DNA of 64,000 nt from Acorus gramineus. Its lineage: Eukaryota > Streptophyta > Magnoliopsida > Acorales > Acoraceae. The first letter of the stretch is position 1. Every line of letters begins with the position of its first letter. Position numbers and translations under genes: made by a program. The notes under the pieces were generated by a model. That model was not told the DNA's origin. It saw only the letters and a program-made list of their open reading frames with translations, and did no database searches. Below are positions 1 through 14,355 of the stretch, piece after piece. The stretch is from NCBI GenBank assembly GCA_030737835.1, contig CM060855.1, positions 8,347,434 through 8,411,433 of the forward strand, written 5' to 3'.

Positions 1-946
1 ATAGACATACTCCCCTTGAATATGAGGCATGCTCCCCCAACGAATCTGAGACGTAACCCCCACGAATCAGAGACGTACCCCATGAATCCGAGACATACTC
101 CCCCCACGAATCCGAGACATACTCCCCCCACAAATTCAAGACATACCTCTCATTAATATAAGACATAATACTCTTTGAATTTGAGACCATACCCCCGTCA
201 TGAATCCGAGAAATATCCCACCATGAATTTGTGACGTACCCTATCATGAATCCGTGACATTCCCCCATGAATCCAAGACATACTCCCCCACGAATATGAG
301 ACCATTGTCCCTCATAAATAAGATAGTATGAATACGCGACACTCCCCCATGAATCCAAGACATATCCCCCATGAATCTGTGACATACCCATGAATTCAAG
401 ACATACGGATCCATGAATCTAACACATATCCCCCACTAATCGGAAACATACCCCACATGAATCCAAGACATACTCCCTATTAAATCTAACATCATACCAT
501 GAATATGAGAAATGCCATGAATATGAGATCATACTCCCTCATGAATGGGAGACATACTCCATACCGGCCCATGAATCCGAAACATACACATGAATGCATC
601 GAGACAAAACCCCATGAATAGACATACTCCCCCATGAATATGAGACATGCTACCCAACGCATCTGAGACATAACTCCCTCGAATTAGAGACGTACTCCAC
701 CACAAATCCGGGACCATGAATCTCATACATAACCCCCCCCCCCCTAAATCTGAGGCATACTCCCCCACAAATTCATGGCATACCCCTCATTTATGTAAGA
801 CATAATACTCTTTGAATTTGTGACCATGCTCCCCTCATGAATCAGAGACATATCCTACCATGAATCTGCGACGAACCCTATCATGAATCTGTGACACTCC
901 TCCATGATTCCATGACATACTCTCCATGAATCTGAGACCATTCTCC
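1..946. repeat. Degenerate satellite/minisatellite block 1
   Basis: Tandem units of about 20-25 bp with the typical form CATGAATCCGAGACATACTC plus a C-run. Variants read GAATCTGAGACATA, GAATTTGAGACCAT or GAATCCGTGACACT. The block runs off the left edge of the window and ends where the LINE-derived sequence begins. Long open frames on the minus strand here read only as repeated G-F-M-G-G-V, D-S-W-G and S-R-I-H-G-G patterns, so I treat them as non-coding. The same block, including a rare segment with CATTAATATAAGACATAATAC, recurs near 19390-20350. Confidence 0.93.
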
Positions 947-2700
947 ATTCTACCAACGGACACCACACTGAGGGATGAGACGTGAGCCACCTCCATCGCC
1001 ATTTGCTAAGTAGGGCCATATTGTGGTCAGTCAAATTAAGGACACCAGCACCTCCTTTGTTTTTCCTGCAGCAAACGAGATCCCATTTCACCAAAAAAGG
1101 CTTCTTTTGGTTGATCTCTGCCCCACACCAAAAAAACCTTCTTCAAATGCTATCCCCACCGGAACCTTGAAAAGGAAGAGAAAGAAGATTGGCAGGTTCG
1201 ATAAAGCAGCTAGAAGGAGGATAAGTCGTCCACCCGAGCTAAGTTCTTTCCTTTCCAGCCCTTCAACTTTTTATCAAACCTACTGATCAAGGGGAGCCAT
1301 TCTGATTTTCGAATTTCCCTAGGTGCAAGGGGAGACCGAGATACCGATAGGGGAATGATTGTGTCTGGCATCCAAATATACGAGATAGAGCACCGAGCTC
1401 CCCCTCCTCCAAATGAGTGCCAAGCATTGCACTCTTCTGAAAATTTATCTTTAGGCCAGAGAGGAGTTCAAAACATTTGCACACGAATTTGATACCTCGG
1501 ACGAAGGATGATCGTGTCGTCCGCATACTGAATGTGTGAAAGAGATGGCCCCTTGCTATTCACATTGAGTCCTTGAATCCACCCATCATCTTTTGCCACC
1601 TTCATCATTCTACTAAAAGCATTGGTGACAACTCTAAAATGTAGCAAAGAGAGGGGGTCGCCTTACGAAGCCCTTTTTTTAAGGTGGAAGAAACCACATG
1701 GCTTGCCATTAACAAGGACTGAGACCTTCGCGGTGGAGATGCACTCCCTGACCTTCCTTAATCAATTCGGTTTGAATCCATGGCACTGAAGCAGATGCAA
1801 GAGGAAATCCCACCTAATATTATCATAGGCCTTAGAGAAATCAAGTTTGTTAAGCACGCCTTTCTCTTTATCTTTGTGGGCTGTAGTAATGCATTCTTCA
1901 ACTGCATAAAACCATCCTAAAGAAGATGCCCGGAATGAATGTGGTTTGATTCTCTTCCATCTTATAGCCTATAGCGGTCTTCAATCTATTAGCAAGGACC
2001 TTCGCAATCATTTTATATGCCCCGTTGACCAAACTGATGGGACGAAAATCGCCAACCTCAACAGCCACATCCTTCTTAGGAATTAGCGCAAAAACGTGGC
2101 AAAAAGCTGCTCAAACCTTGCGAACCATAATGGAATTCTTAGAACATTTCCAAGACATCTTCCTTCACCACGGATGAGCCTTATCCGGATCTGCCTCGTA
2201 AACAGCTATCTTTATTTCCTCCTTGGAGAAGGGGGCCTCGAGGTCTGCCCACAAAACATCAGGCACCCTGCGAAGGTCTTCATCCATGCACTGCGGAAAC
2301 CATCCTCTCTATTTGTTGAATGTATAAGAATAGTACCTTTCGATGTCCGAAGAAGACTCAAATAGAGATTCATTCAATCTGATTTTGCTGATCCTATTGA
2401 ATCTCCTCCTTTGGTTCGCCGCCTTGTGGAAAAACTTGGTATTGTTGTCTCCCTCTTGAAGCTCTTCTCCCTTGACCTTTGCCTCCATTCCATTACTTCC
2501 ATCTTAACAATCTTGGACAACTGATCTCGACACTTTGCACACTGATCTCTCTCTTCAGCAGAGAGGGAGGCTAACTCCTTGTGATCTAATAGACTCACCT
2601 CTTGTTCCAGCAGTTCGTTGCTCCATCTTCTTGCTGCTGTTTGCTGCTTGCCCTTTTTAGAACCCATTTTAGTTTCCTAAGCTTAAAAGTCACCTTTTTT
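947..2700 (-). mobile_element. LINE (L1-like non-LTR retrotransposon) reverse-transcriptase fragment, copy A
   Basis: Read on the minus strand from about 2700 down, the pieces follow the order of a plant L1-type pol. First comes the linker ahead of RT (W-R-Q-R-S-R-E-K near 2440). Next are the RT N-terminal part (LANRLKTAIGY near 1975), a FSKAYD motif near 1840 and the catalytic YADD at about 1517-1528. Last is the post-RT region (SGLKINFQKSAMLGTHLEEG, then C-C-R-K-N-K-G-G-A-G-V-L-N-L near 1060). Frames shift several times and the endonuclease and 3' zinc-binding domains are absent, so it is a dead fragment. A near-identical copy lies at 20350-22130. YADD and SGLKINF are standard RT landmarks; the subfamily cannot be assigned. 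Confidence 0.9.
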
Positions 2701-5387
2701 GCACCGGTGAACAAAGGAACTGGCTCGTTCCAAGAGGACGAGACCACCTCATGGAATCCATCACATAGATACATACACCCCCATGAATCTCAGACACAAA
2801 CCCCCATTAGCCTGAGACATGCTCCCCCGAATTCTAGACATACCCCATATGAATTAAAGACAATACTCTTTCAATTTTAATCCATAACCCCCTCATGAAT
2901 ATAAGACATATCCTAGCATGAATCTGCGACGTACCCAATCATGAATTCGAGACATACTCCTATGAAACATACTCCCCATGAATTGAGACTATGCTCCCAC
3001 ATGAATCTTAGACATACCACTCATGAATCCAAGAAACCCCTCTAGGAATTTGAGACATACCGACCAATGAATCCGAAACACATCCCCCATGAATCGGGGA
3101 CATAAAACCCCCACCATGAATTCAGACATACTCCTCCATGATTTTGATACATGCCGTGAATCCTAAACATACTCCCACATTAATCCGAGACATAGCCACC
3201 CATGAATCCAAGACAAAAACCCCATGAATTGTAGACCACACTCCACCTTGAATTGGGGAGACACTCCCCATGAATCCAAAACCATACCACGAATTTGAGA
3301 AATGCCAAGAATCCGAGAACATACACCATCATGAATATGAGACATACTCCCCCTATAAATACGACCTTGAATCCGAGACATATTCCCATGAATCCTAGAA
3401 ATACTCCCTCTATGAATCTAAGACATACTTGCCTATGAATCCGTGACAGACCCATGAATCTAAGACATACCATAATTCTAATATATACCATGAATCCCTC
3501 ACCATACTCCCCCATGAATTGTAAACATACATTTGAGATGTTCCCCACCATCAATCCGAGACATAGCCACCCATTAATCCTAGACAAAACCCATGAATCT
3601 AGACCACTCCCCCATTGAATCGGAGACAATACTCCCCCATGAATCCAAGACCATACCATGAATTCAAGAAATGCTATGAATCCGAGATCATACTCCCTCA
3701 TGAATGAAAGACATGCTCCCCCCATCAATTCGACCATGAATCTGAGACATACTCCTCTATGAATCCTAGACATGCTCCCCCCATTAATCTGAGATATACC
3801 TATCCATGAATCCGAGACATACCCATAAATCATCGGAGACATACCCCCCATGAATCCGTGACATACTCCCTCATGAATTTGAGACATACTTCCCCAACGA
3901 ATCTGAGACATAACCCCATTGAATCGGAGACGTACTCCGCGATAAATCTGAGACCATGAATCCCAACATACACACACATGAATTGGATACACACCCCACA
4001 TGAATATGAGACATTCTCTTACATGCTTTCGATACATACGATGAATCCCTTTCCATACTATCGCATGAATCTTAGACTTACTCTCCCATTAATCCGAGAC
4101 GTACTCCACCATTAATCCGAGACATCAACCCCATCAATCTGAGACCATATTCCCCCTTGAATCCGAGACATACTCATTGAATCTAACATCATACCATGAA
4201 TTTGAGAATTGCCATGAATCCGAGATCTTACTCTCTCATGAATGGGAGACATACTCTCCCCATGAATCCAACCATGAATCCGAAACATACTAACCAATGA
4301 ATCCCAGAAATACTCCTCCCATGAATCCGAGACATACACATGAATCTATCTGAAACATATCAGCCCACGAATCCGAGACATACACATGAATCCATCGGAG
4401 ACGTACCCCCATGAATCTAAGACATACCCATGCATCTGTGACATGCCCATGAATATGAGGCATGCTCCCCCATGAATATGGGGCATGCTTCCTTAATGAA
4501 TCTGGGAAATAAACCCCTCGAATCGAAGACGTACTTCGCCACAAATCTGGGACCATGAATCTGATACATAAACCCCCCTCCCCCCATGAATCCGAGACAT
4601 ATTCCCCCCCACAAACTTGAGACACACCCCACATTAATATAAGACATAATACTCCCTGAATTTGAGGCCATACTCCCTTCATCAATCCGAGACATCCTAC
4701 CATGAATCCGTGACATACCCTATCATGAATCCCTGACACTCCCTCATAAATCCAAGACATACTCTCCCACGAATCTGAGATCATTCTCTCCCATGAATAA
4801 GAGAGTATGAATACGCGACATTCCTCCATGAATTTGCGACATACTCATGAATTCGAGACATACGGACCCATGAATCCGACACATACTCTCATATAAATCT
4901 AATACATACCCTCCATGAATGGGGGACATACCCCCACATGAATCCGTGAGATACTCCATGATTCCAATACATACCATGAAGCTCTGACCATACTTCCCCA
5001 TGAATCCTAGACATACTCCCCATTAATCTATGACATACTCCTCCATAAATCCGAGACATAGCCACCTATGAATCGGAGACATAACCCTAATGAATATGAT
5101 ACTCTATCCCCCTTGAATCGGAGACATACTCCCCATGAATCCAAAACAATATCATGAACCCGAGAAATGCCATGAATTTGAGATCATACTCCTTCATGAA
5201 TGGGAGACACACTCCCCCCATGAATACGATCATGAATCCGAGATATACTCCCCCATGAAAACTAGAAAAAGTCCCCCCATCGATCTGAGAAATACCCGCT
5301 TATGAATCCCAGACATACCCATGAATTCGAGACATACTCCCCCATGATTCCTAGACATACCCCCATAAATCTGAGACATACCCCCCT

Positions 5388-5405
5388 CATGAATCCGGAT
5401 TCATG
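5388..5405. repeat. 18-bp perfect palindrome opening an inverted module
   Basis: CATGAATCCGGATTCATG is its own reverse complement. To its left the satellite reads in the usual orientation. To its right about 100 bp read as the complement (GGATTCAT, GGGTATGTCTTGG), then the original orientation returns near 5510. This is one of four related inversion points in the array. Confidence 0.9.
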
Positions 5406-5539
5406 CAGGGGGTATGTCTTGGATTCATAGAGCGGTATATCCCGGATTCATTGGGGGGGGGGGGGGAGTATGGTCATGGATTCAACTCGAATGTCTCGGA
5501 TTCATTGGTATAAACCCGAGAACACCCCCCACCCCTCCC

Positions 5540-6030
5540 ATGAATCCAAGACATACCCCCCATGAATCCATGACATACTTCCTAATTCAGATACATACAT
5601 CAATCTCTGACCATACTCCCCCAAGAATCCTGGACATACTACCCCATTAATCGGATATTTACCACACCATGAATCCGAGACATTGCCACCCATGAATCTG
5701 AGACATAACACCTATGAATCTGAGACCATACTCCCCCTTTTAATTCGAGACATAAAACTTAGGAATCCAAGACCATTCCATGAATCCAAGACATACCCCC
5801 ATGAATCCAGGACATACTTCCACTTCCTGATTCTGATACATATCATCAATCCCTGACCATAATCCTCCATGAATCCTGGACATACTACCCCATTAATCGG
5901 ATATTTACCACACCATGAATCCGAGACATTGCCACCCATGAATCTGAGACATAACACCTTTGAATCTGAGACCATACTCCCCCTTTTAATTCGAGACATA
6001 AAACTTAGGAATCCAAGACCATTCCATGAA
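5540..6030. repeat. Tandem 246-bp higher-order duplication
   Basis: Two adjacent copies of a 246-bp block. The segment beginning CATACTACCCCATTAATCGG is repeated 246 bases downstream with very few changes through TTAGGAATCCAAGACCATTC. This near-identity contrasts with the divergence of neighbouring satellite units, so this copy step is more recent than most of the array. Confidence 0.85.
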
Positions 6031-7450
6031 TCCGAGAAATGCCATGAATCCGACATCATGCTCCCACATGAATGGGAGACATACCCCCCCCCCTCCCTTA
6101 ATCTGATCATGAATCCGAGACCATGAATCTATTATATCCCCCCCCATGAATCCGAGAGATACTCCCCCCACAAATATGAGACATACTCCTCATTAATATA
6201 AGACATAATACTCTTTGAATTTGAGACCATACTCCCTTCATGAATTCGAGACTTCTCCTACCATGAATCCGTGACGTACCCTATCATGAATCCGTGACGT
6301 ACCCTATCATGAATCCCTAACACTCCCCCATGAATCCAATACATATTCTCCCACGAATATAAGACCATTCTCCCCCATGAATAAGAGAGTATGAATACGC
6401 GACACTCCCCCATTAATCTACGACACACCTCCCATGAATCCGATACATACCCTCACCTGAATCTAAAACATACCCCCCATGAATCCGAGACATGCACATG
6501 AATGCATCGGAGACACACCCCCATGAATCTGTGATATACCCATGAATAGACATACTCTCCCATGAATATGAGGCATGCTCCTCTAACGAATCTGAGACAT
6601 AACCTTGTCAAATCAGAGATGTTCTCCGCCATAAATCTGGGACCATGAATCTGATACACAACCCCCCTCTGAATCCGTGACATAATGCCCCCACAAATTC
6701 AAGACATACCCCTCACTTATTAATATAAGACATAATACTCTTTGAATTTGAGACCATACTCCGCTTCTGAATCCGAGACATATCTTTATTATGAATCTGC
6801 GATGTACACTATCATGAATCCGTGACACTCCCCCATGAATCCAACACATACTCTCCCATGAATCCGCGACACTCCTCTATGAATCCAAGACATACCCCCA
6901 TGAATCCGTGGCATACCCAGGAATTCGAGACATACGGACCCATAAATCCGACACTTACCCCCACATGAATCTAAGACATACCCCCATGAATCGGAAACAT
7001 ACACCACATGAATCCGAGAGATACTCCTCCATGATTCTGATATATATCACGAAGCTCTAATCATACTCCCCCAAGAATCCTATACATACTCTCCATTAAT
7101 CTGAAACGTACTCCTCCATGAAACCGAGACATAGCTACCTATGAATGAGAGACATAACCCCAATGAATCAGAGACTATAACCCCCTTGAATCAGAGACAT
7201 ACTCCCCCGTGAATCCAAGATCATACCATGAACCCATGAATTTGAGATCATACTCCTTAATGAATGGGAAACATACTCCCCCCACGATTACGATCACGAA
7301 TCTGAGACATACTTCCCCATAAATCCTCGAAAAACTCCCCTCACCGATATGAGAAATACCCGCTTATGAATCCGATGCATACCCATGAATCCTAGACATA
7401 CTCCCCCATGAATCCTCGATATACCCCCATGAATCTGAGACATACCCCTC

Positions 7451-7468
7451 CATGAATCCGGATTCATG
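7451..7468. repeat. 18-bp palindrome opening an inverted module
   Basis: Same sequence as at 5388-5405 (CATGAATCCGGATTCATG), again followed by about 100 bp of inverted satellite (GGGTATGCCCTGGATTCATG) and a return to normal orientation near 7565. Confidence 0.9.
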
Positions 7469-9541
7469 CAGGGGTATGCCCTGGATTCATGAGGGGTATA
7501 TCCCGGATTCATGGGGGAGTATGGTCATCGATTCAAGTGGGATATGTCTTGGATTCCTGAGAATAAAACCAAGAATCCCCCCCTCCCCATGAATCCAAGA
7601 CATAAGCCCCATGAATGCAAGACATACTTCCTAATTCTCATACATTCCATCAATCCCTGACCATAATCCCCCATGAATCCTAGACATACAACCCCATAAA
7701 TATGAGATTTACCGCACCATAAATCCGAGACGTAGCCACCTATGAATCTGAGACATAACACCCATGAATCTGAGACCATACTCCCCCCTTTAATTCGAGA
7801 CATACTACTTAGGAATCCAAGACCATACCATGAATCCAAGAAATGCCATGAATCCGACATCATGCTCCCACATGAATGGGAGATATACTCCCCCCATTAA
7901 TCCGATCGTGAATCCGAGACGTACTCTCTCATGAATCATACAAATACTTCCCCATGAATCTAAGACATACCTACCTGCCCATGAATTCGAGACATACCCA
8001 TGACTCCAACGGAGACATAGACCCCATGAATCTGAGACGTACACATCAAAAAATTGGACACATACCCTTCATGAATATAAGACATAGTACTCCCTGAATT
8101 TGAGACCATACTTCCCTCATGAATATGAGGCGTATCCTACCATGAATCTGTGACGTACCCTATCATGAATACCTCACACTCCCCCATGAATCCTAGACAT
8201 ACTCTCCCACGAATCTGAGACCATTCTGCCTCCATGAATAAGAGATTATGAATACGCGACACACCCCCATGAATCCAAGACACCCCGACTAATCCGAGAT
8301 GTACCCCACCACTAATCCGAGACCTAACCCCCATGAATCTGAGACCATACTCCCCATGGAATCTAACATCATACCATGAATCCGAGAAATGCCATGAATC
8401 CGACATCATACTCCCTCATGAATGGGAGACATACTCCTCCCACTACTCCGATCATGAATTCGAGACATACTCTCATGAATCATATCCATACTCCTTGAAT
8501 CTAAGACATACCTACCTACCCATGAATTTGAGACACTCCCATGAATCCATTGGAGACATACCCCCTATGAATTTGAGACATACCCATGAATCTGTGACAT
8601 ACCCATGAAAAAATTAGACATACCCTTGATTAATGTTAGACATTGTACTCCCCGAATTTGAGACCATACTCCTCTCATGAATTTGAGACATTTTCTACCA
8701 TGAATCTGCGATGTACCCTATCACGAAACCGTGACACTCGCCCAAGAATCCAAGACACTCTCCCACGAATATGATACCATTCTTCCCCCATGAATAAGAG
8801 AGTATGAACATGCGACACTCCCCCAAGAATCCAAGATATGCCCCCCATGAATCTGCGACATACCCATGAATTCGAGACATACGAATCCATGAATTCGAGA
8901 CACATACCCCCGCATGATTGTAAGACATACCCCCCATCAATCGGATACATACCCCACATGAATCCGAGAGATACTCCATGATTCCGATACATACCCTTCA
9001 TGAATCTATGACATACCCATGAATTCGAGACATACGGACCCCCACATGAATCTAAGACATATTCCCCATGAATCGGAAACATACCCCACATGAATCCGAG
9101 AGATGCTCCTCCGTGATTCTAATATATATCAAGAAGCTCTAACCATACTCCCCCATGAATCCTAGATATACTCCCCAATAATTTGAAACATACTCCTCCA
9201 TGAATCCGAGACAAAGCTACATATGAATCGGAGACATAACCCCAATGAATCGGAGACTATATTGCACTTGAATCGGAGACATACTCCCCTGTGAATCCAA
9301 GACCATACCATGAACCCGAGAAATGCCATGAATTTGAGATCATACTCCTTAATGAATGTGAGACATACTCCCCCCATGATTACGATCATGAATCCGAGTC
9401 ATACTCTCCCATGAATCCTTGAAAAACACCCCACATCGATATGAGAAATACCTGCTTATGAATCCGAGACATACCCATGAATTCGAGACATACTCCCCAT
9501 GAATCCTGGACATACCCCCATAAATCTAAGACATACCCCCA

Positions 9542-9559
9542 CATGAATCCGGATTCATG
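9542..9559. repeat. 18-bp palindrome opening an inverted module
   Basis: Third occurrence of CATGAATCCGGATTCATG, followed by inverted satellite (GGGGGTATGTCTTGGATTC) up to about 9650, where an A-C-C-A-A-G-A-A-C plus C-run segment marks the return. Confidence 0.9.
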
Positions 9560-12038
9560 CGGGGGTATGTCTTGGATTCATGAGGGGTATATCCCGGATT
9601 CATGGGGGGAGTATGGTCTTGAATTCAAGTAGTGGGATGTCTCAGATTCATGGGCATAAAACCAAGAACCCCCCCCCCCCCCCGCTGCTCCCATGAATCC
9701 AAGACATACCCCCCCATGAATCCAGACATACTTCCTGATTCTGATACATACCATCAATCCCTGACCATGAATCCTAGACATACTACCCCATTAATATGAG
9801 ATTTGTCGCACCCTGAATCCGAGACATAGCCACACATGAATATGAGGCATAACACCCATGAATCCGAGACCATACTCCCCATTTTAATATGAGACATACT
9901 ACTTAGGAGTCCGAAGACCATACCATGAATCCAAGAAATGCCATGAATCCAACATCATGCTTCCTCATGAATGCGAGACTTACTCCACCCATTAATCTGA
10001 TTATGAATCCGAGACATACTCTCTCATAAATCATATACATACTCCCACATGAATCTAAGACATACCTATCTGCATATGAATTCGAGACCTGCCAATAAAT
10101 TCGAGACATACCCATGAATCCATCGGAGACATACCCCCCATGAATCTAAGACATACCTATGAATCCATAACATACCCATCAAAAAATTTGACACATACTC
10201 CTCATTAGTATAAGACATAGTACTCCGCGAATTTGAGACCATACTCCCCTCATGAATCCGAGGCATATTCGACCCTGAATTTGCGACGTACCCTATCATA
10301 TATACCTGACACTTCTCCATGAATCCAAGACATTCTCCCACGAATCTGAGACCATTCTCCCCCCATGAATAAGAGAGTAGGAATACCCGACACACCACCA
10401 TGAATCCGAGACCTAACCCTCATGAATCTGAGACATATTTATGAATCCGTGACATACCCATCAAAAAATTCGACACATACCCCTCATTAATATATGACAT
10501 AGTACCCCCTGAATTTGAGACCATACTCCCCTCATGAATCCGAGGCATATCCTACCCTAAATTTGTGATGTACCCTATCATATATATCACACACGCCTCC
10601 AGGAATCCAAGACATACTTTCCCACAAATATGAGACCATTCCCCCACATGAATCCAACATACTCTGCCCATGAATATGATCATGAATCCAAGTGGGATAT
10701 GTCTCGGATTCATGTGGGATATGTCTCGGATTCATGGGTGTACACCTGGGAACCCCCCTCCCTCCCATGAATCCAAGACCTACCCCCCATGAATTGAAGA
10801 AATACTTTTTGATTCTGATAAGTGATTCTGATACATACCTTCAATCCCATACCATAATCCCCCATGAATCCTAGACATACTACCCCATTAATATGAGATT
10901 TATCGCACCATGAATCCGAGACATAGCCACCTATGAATTGAGACATAACACCCATGAATCTGAGACCATACCCCCCCTTTTAATCCGACACATACTATTT
11001 AGGAATCCAAGACCATACCATGAATCCGAGAAATGCCATGAATCCGACATCATGCTTCCTCATGAATGCGAGACTTACTCCGCCTGTTAATCCGACTATG
11101 AATCCGAGATATACTCTCTCATGAATTATATACATACTCCCCAATGAATCTAAGACATACCTACCTATCCATGAATTCAAGACCTGCCCATGAATCTGAG
11201 ACATACCCATGAATCCATCGGATGCATACCCCTCATGAATCTGAGATATACCTATGAATCCGTGATATACCCATCAAAAAATTCGACACATATCCCTCAT
11301 TTATATAAGACATAGTACTCTCTGAATTTGAGACCATACTCCCTTCATGAATCCAAGGCATATCCTACCATGAATCTGCGTCGTACCCTATCATATATAT
11401 CACACTCCTCCAGGAATCCAAAACATACTCCCCCACAAATCTGAGACCATTATCCCACCATGAATAAGAGAGTAGGAATATGCGACACACCCCCATGAAT
11501 CCGAGACCTAACCCCCATGAATCTGAGATCATACTCCCCCCTTGAATCCGAGACATACTCCCCATTGAATCTAACATCATACCATGAATGAGACATCGTA
11601 CTCTCTCATGAATGGGAGACATACTCCCTCCACTAATCCGATCATGAATCCGAGACATACTCTCATGAATCATATACATACTCCTCCATGAATCTAAGAC
11701 ATTCCTATCTACCCATGAATTCGAGACATACCCGTCAAAAAATTCGAGACATGCCCCTCAATAATATAAGACATTGTACTCCTTGAATTTGAGATCATAC
11801 TCCGCCTTGAATCCCGGACATATCGCCATGAATCTGAGACATACACCCACATGAATCCAACATACTCTGCCCATGAATATGATCATGAATCCGAAACATA
11901 CTCCCCATGAATCCTACAAATACTCCCTCCCTTTTATCTGAGAAAAACCCGCTTATGAATCTGAGACATACTCATGAATCTCAGACATACTCCCCCATGA
12001 ATGCAGGGCATACCTCTATGAATCCAAGACGTACCCCC

Positions 12039-12068
12039 GCTTGAATCTGCATGAATCCAGATTCAAGC
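12039..12068. repeat. Stem-loop variant of the inverted module start
   Basis: GCTTGAATCTG and CAGATTCAAGC are perfect complements separated by an 8-base loop. This is a diverged form of the palindromes at 5388, 7451 and 9542, and it too is followed by inverted satellite up to about 12170. Confidence 0.85.
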
Positions 12069-13852
12069 GGGGGTATGTCTCGAATTGGTGAGGGGTATGT
12101 CCCGGATTCATGGGGGGAGTATGGTCATGGATTCAAGTGGGATATGTCTCGGATTCATGGGTGTACACTCGAGAACCCCCCTTTCTCCCATGAATCCAAG
12201 ACATACCCCCCATGAATCCAAGACATAGTTCTTGATTCTGATACATACCATCAATCCCTGACCATAATCCCTCATGAATCCTAGGCAAACTCCCCCATTA
12301 ATCTAAGATATACCACACCATGAATCTGAGACATAACCACCCATGAATCACAGACATAACATCTATGAATCTGAGACCATACTCCCCCCTTTAATCTGAG
12401 ACATACTACTTAGGAATCCAAGACCATACCATGAATCCGAGAAATGCCAAGAATACATCATCATACTCCCTTATGATTGGGAGACATGCTCCCCCATGAA
12501 TTCGATAATGAATCCGAGACATACTCTCCCGTGAATCCTATACATACTCCCCCATGAATCAATAATATACCTATCTGCCCATGAATTCGAGACATGCCCA
12601 TGAATCCTTCGAAGACATACCCTCATGAGTCTCAGACATACCTACCCGCCCATGAATTCGAGACATGCCCATAAATCCATCGAAGACATACTCCCATGAG
12701 TCTGAGACATACCCATGAATAAGTGATACACCTATCAGAAAATTCAAGACATACCCCTCATTAATATAAGACCTAATAATCCTTCAATTTGAGACCATAC
12801 TCCCCTCATGAATCCGAGACATACCCTTCATTAATCTACGACGTACCATATCATGAATCCCTGACACCCCCCCATGAATCCAAGACTTAATCTCCCACAT
12901 ATATGTGACGTACCCTATCATGAAACCCTGACACTCCCCCATGAATCCAGGATATACTCTCCCACGATTTTGAGACCATTCTCCCCCATGAATCCCTGAC
13001 CGTACTCCCTATGGAATCTAACATCATACCATGAATATGTGAAATGCCATGAACCCGAGATTATACACCCTCATGGATGGGAGACATACTCAATACCGGC
13101 CCATGAATATGAGACATACACATGAATGCATTGGAGACATACCCCCATGAATCCAAGACATACCCATGAGTAGACATACTTCCCCATTAATATGAGGCAT
13201 GCTCCCCCAATGAATCAGAGACATAACCCCCACAAATCAGACACGTACTCCCCAATAAATCCGAGACCATGAATCTGATACATAACCCGCCCCCACCCCA
13301 TGAATCCGGGACATACTCCCCCCACAAATATGAGACAATACTCCTCATTAATATAAGACATAATACTCTTTGAATTTGAGACCATACTCCCTTCATGAAT
13401 TCGAGACATCTCCTACCATGAATCCGTGACGTACCCTATCATGAATCCGTGACACTCCCCCATGAATCCAAGACATACTCTCCCACGTATCTGAGACCAT
13501 TCTCTCTCATGAATAAGAGAGTATGAATACGCGACACTCCTCTATGAATCCAAGACATACCCCCATGAATCCGTGGCATACCCAGGAATTCGAGACATAC
13601 GGACCCATAAATCTAACACTTACCCCCACATGAATCTAAGACATACCCCCATGAATCGGAGATATACCCCACATTTAAATCTGAGAGATCTCTTCCATGA
13701 TTATGATACATACCATGAAACTCTAACAATACTCTCTCATGAATCCTAGACATACTCCCCTATTATTCTGAGACGTACTCCTCCATAAATCTGAGACATA
13801 GCTACCTATGAATCGGAGACATAACCCCAATGAATCCGAGATTATATCCCCC

Positions 13853-13905
13853 TTGCGAACCTTAATGGAATTCTCAAAACATTTCCTAGACATCCTCGTT
13901 CACCT
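13853..13905 (-). mobile_element. LINE scrap fused to a captured bHLH fragment, copy 1
   Basis: About 50 bp (TTGCGAACCTTAATGGAATT, then a segment around ACATTTCC and AGACATCCTC) match the LINE copy at about 21537-21590, which lies just ahead of its RT region. The scrap is joined directly to the bHLH-derived sequence that begins near 13906, so the junction is chimeric. Confidence 0.75.
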
Positions 13906-14355
13906 GCATCTTCAACGCCGCTATGTAGTCGGAGATCTTCTCCATAAGCACCGGAAAAGACAACCTCCGGCAGCCGGGGACGATCCTCCCGAGCACCCTC
14001 ACCTTCCTCTCCACCGCCAATATCGCCTTCTGAGCCACTGATTTCCTGGCTGGAACTTTCACCGGCCGCCTCTTCCGGCATTGGATCCTTGTCCGGATCA
14101 GGCTCAAGAGGATCGCCCTGCTCCACCTCGTCCTCCCCTTCGCCACAGTCGCCAGGACCCGGTCCGCCACCTCCTAGACCTCCCGTTGTTTTAGCTTCCG
14201 CGGAGGCGCCGCCGATCTCTACCGCACTTGGCAGAGGGCGTGTAAAAGCTTGGTGGAGTAGATTCTCTACTCGTCGTCGGTCTTCCATCGCTTCGTTGAC
14301 TTCTGGGGCTTCTGCGTCGTCTGATCAATCAATTTCTCCGGATCGAAGACTCCAT
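13906..14355 (-). pseudogene. Captured atypical bHLH gene (AIF / bHLH147-150-like), copy 1, frameshifted
   Basis: Read on the minus strand, one frame (about 14170 to 13886) carries KGRTRWSRAIL, then RKVRVLGRIVPGCRRLSFP and EKISDYIAALKMQV. This is the basic-poor helix-loop-helix layout of plant ATBS1-interacting factors and bHLH147-150, nuclear regulators that dimerise but bind DNA poorly. A putative ATG lies at 14355. Its frame meets TGA at codon 9 and the HLH part is in another frame, so this copy is broken. Compared with the copy at 18463-18732, this one keeps the HLH half but has a damaged N-terminal half. GC content is far above the surrounding satellite. Family assignment rests on motifs recognised by eye. 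Confidence 0.78.

Larger units (their letters stand above)
2755..13852. repeat. Satellite block 2 with higher-order structure
   Basis: The longest uninterrupted stretch of the array, about 11 kb. Beyond the short unit there are larger recurrent blocks. The phrase GAATAAGAGAGTATGAATAC recurs, with small variations, near 4795, 6377, 8237, 8800 and 13510. The phrase CATACTACTTAGGA recurs near 7803, 9897 and 12407. Inverted modules begin at palindromes near 5388, 7451, 9542 and 12039, spaced roughly 2.1-2.5 kb apart. No gene-like sequence was seen inside. The 285-residue open frame on the minus strand at 3180-4037 is the repeat read in a stop-poor frame. Confidence 0.92.

Noticed and set aside
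3180..4037. 285-residue minus-strand open frame, plus many 60-180-residue frames in the satellite
   Set aside because: They consist only of the repeat read in stop-poor frames (G-F-M-G-G-V, D-S-W, S-R-I-H-G). They appear in all three frames and have no domain or codon signature.
1..13852. CRISPR-like array because of short repeated units
   Set aside because: Units are contiguous and degenerate with no unique spacers, and all surrounding features are those of a plant nuclear genome.
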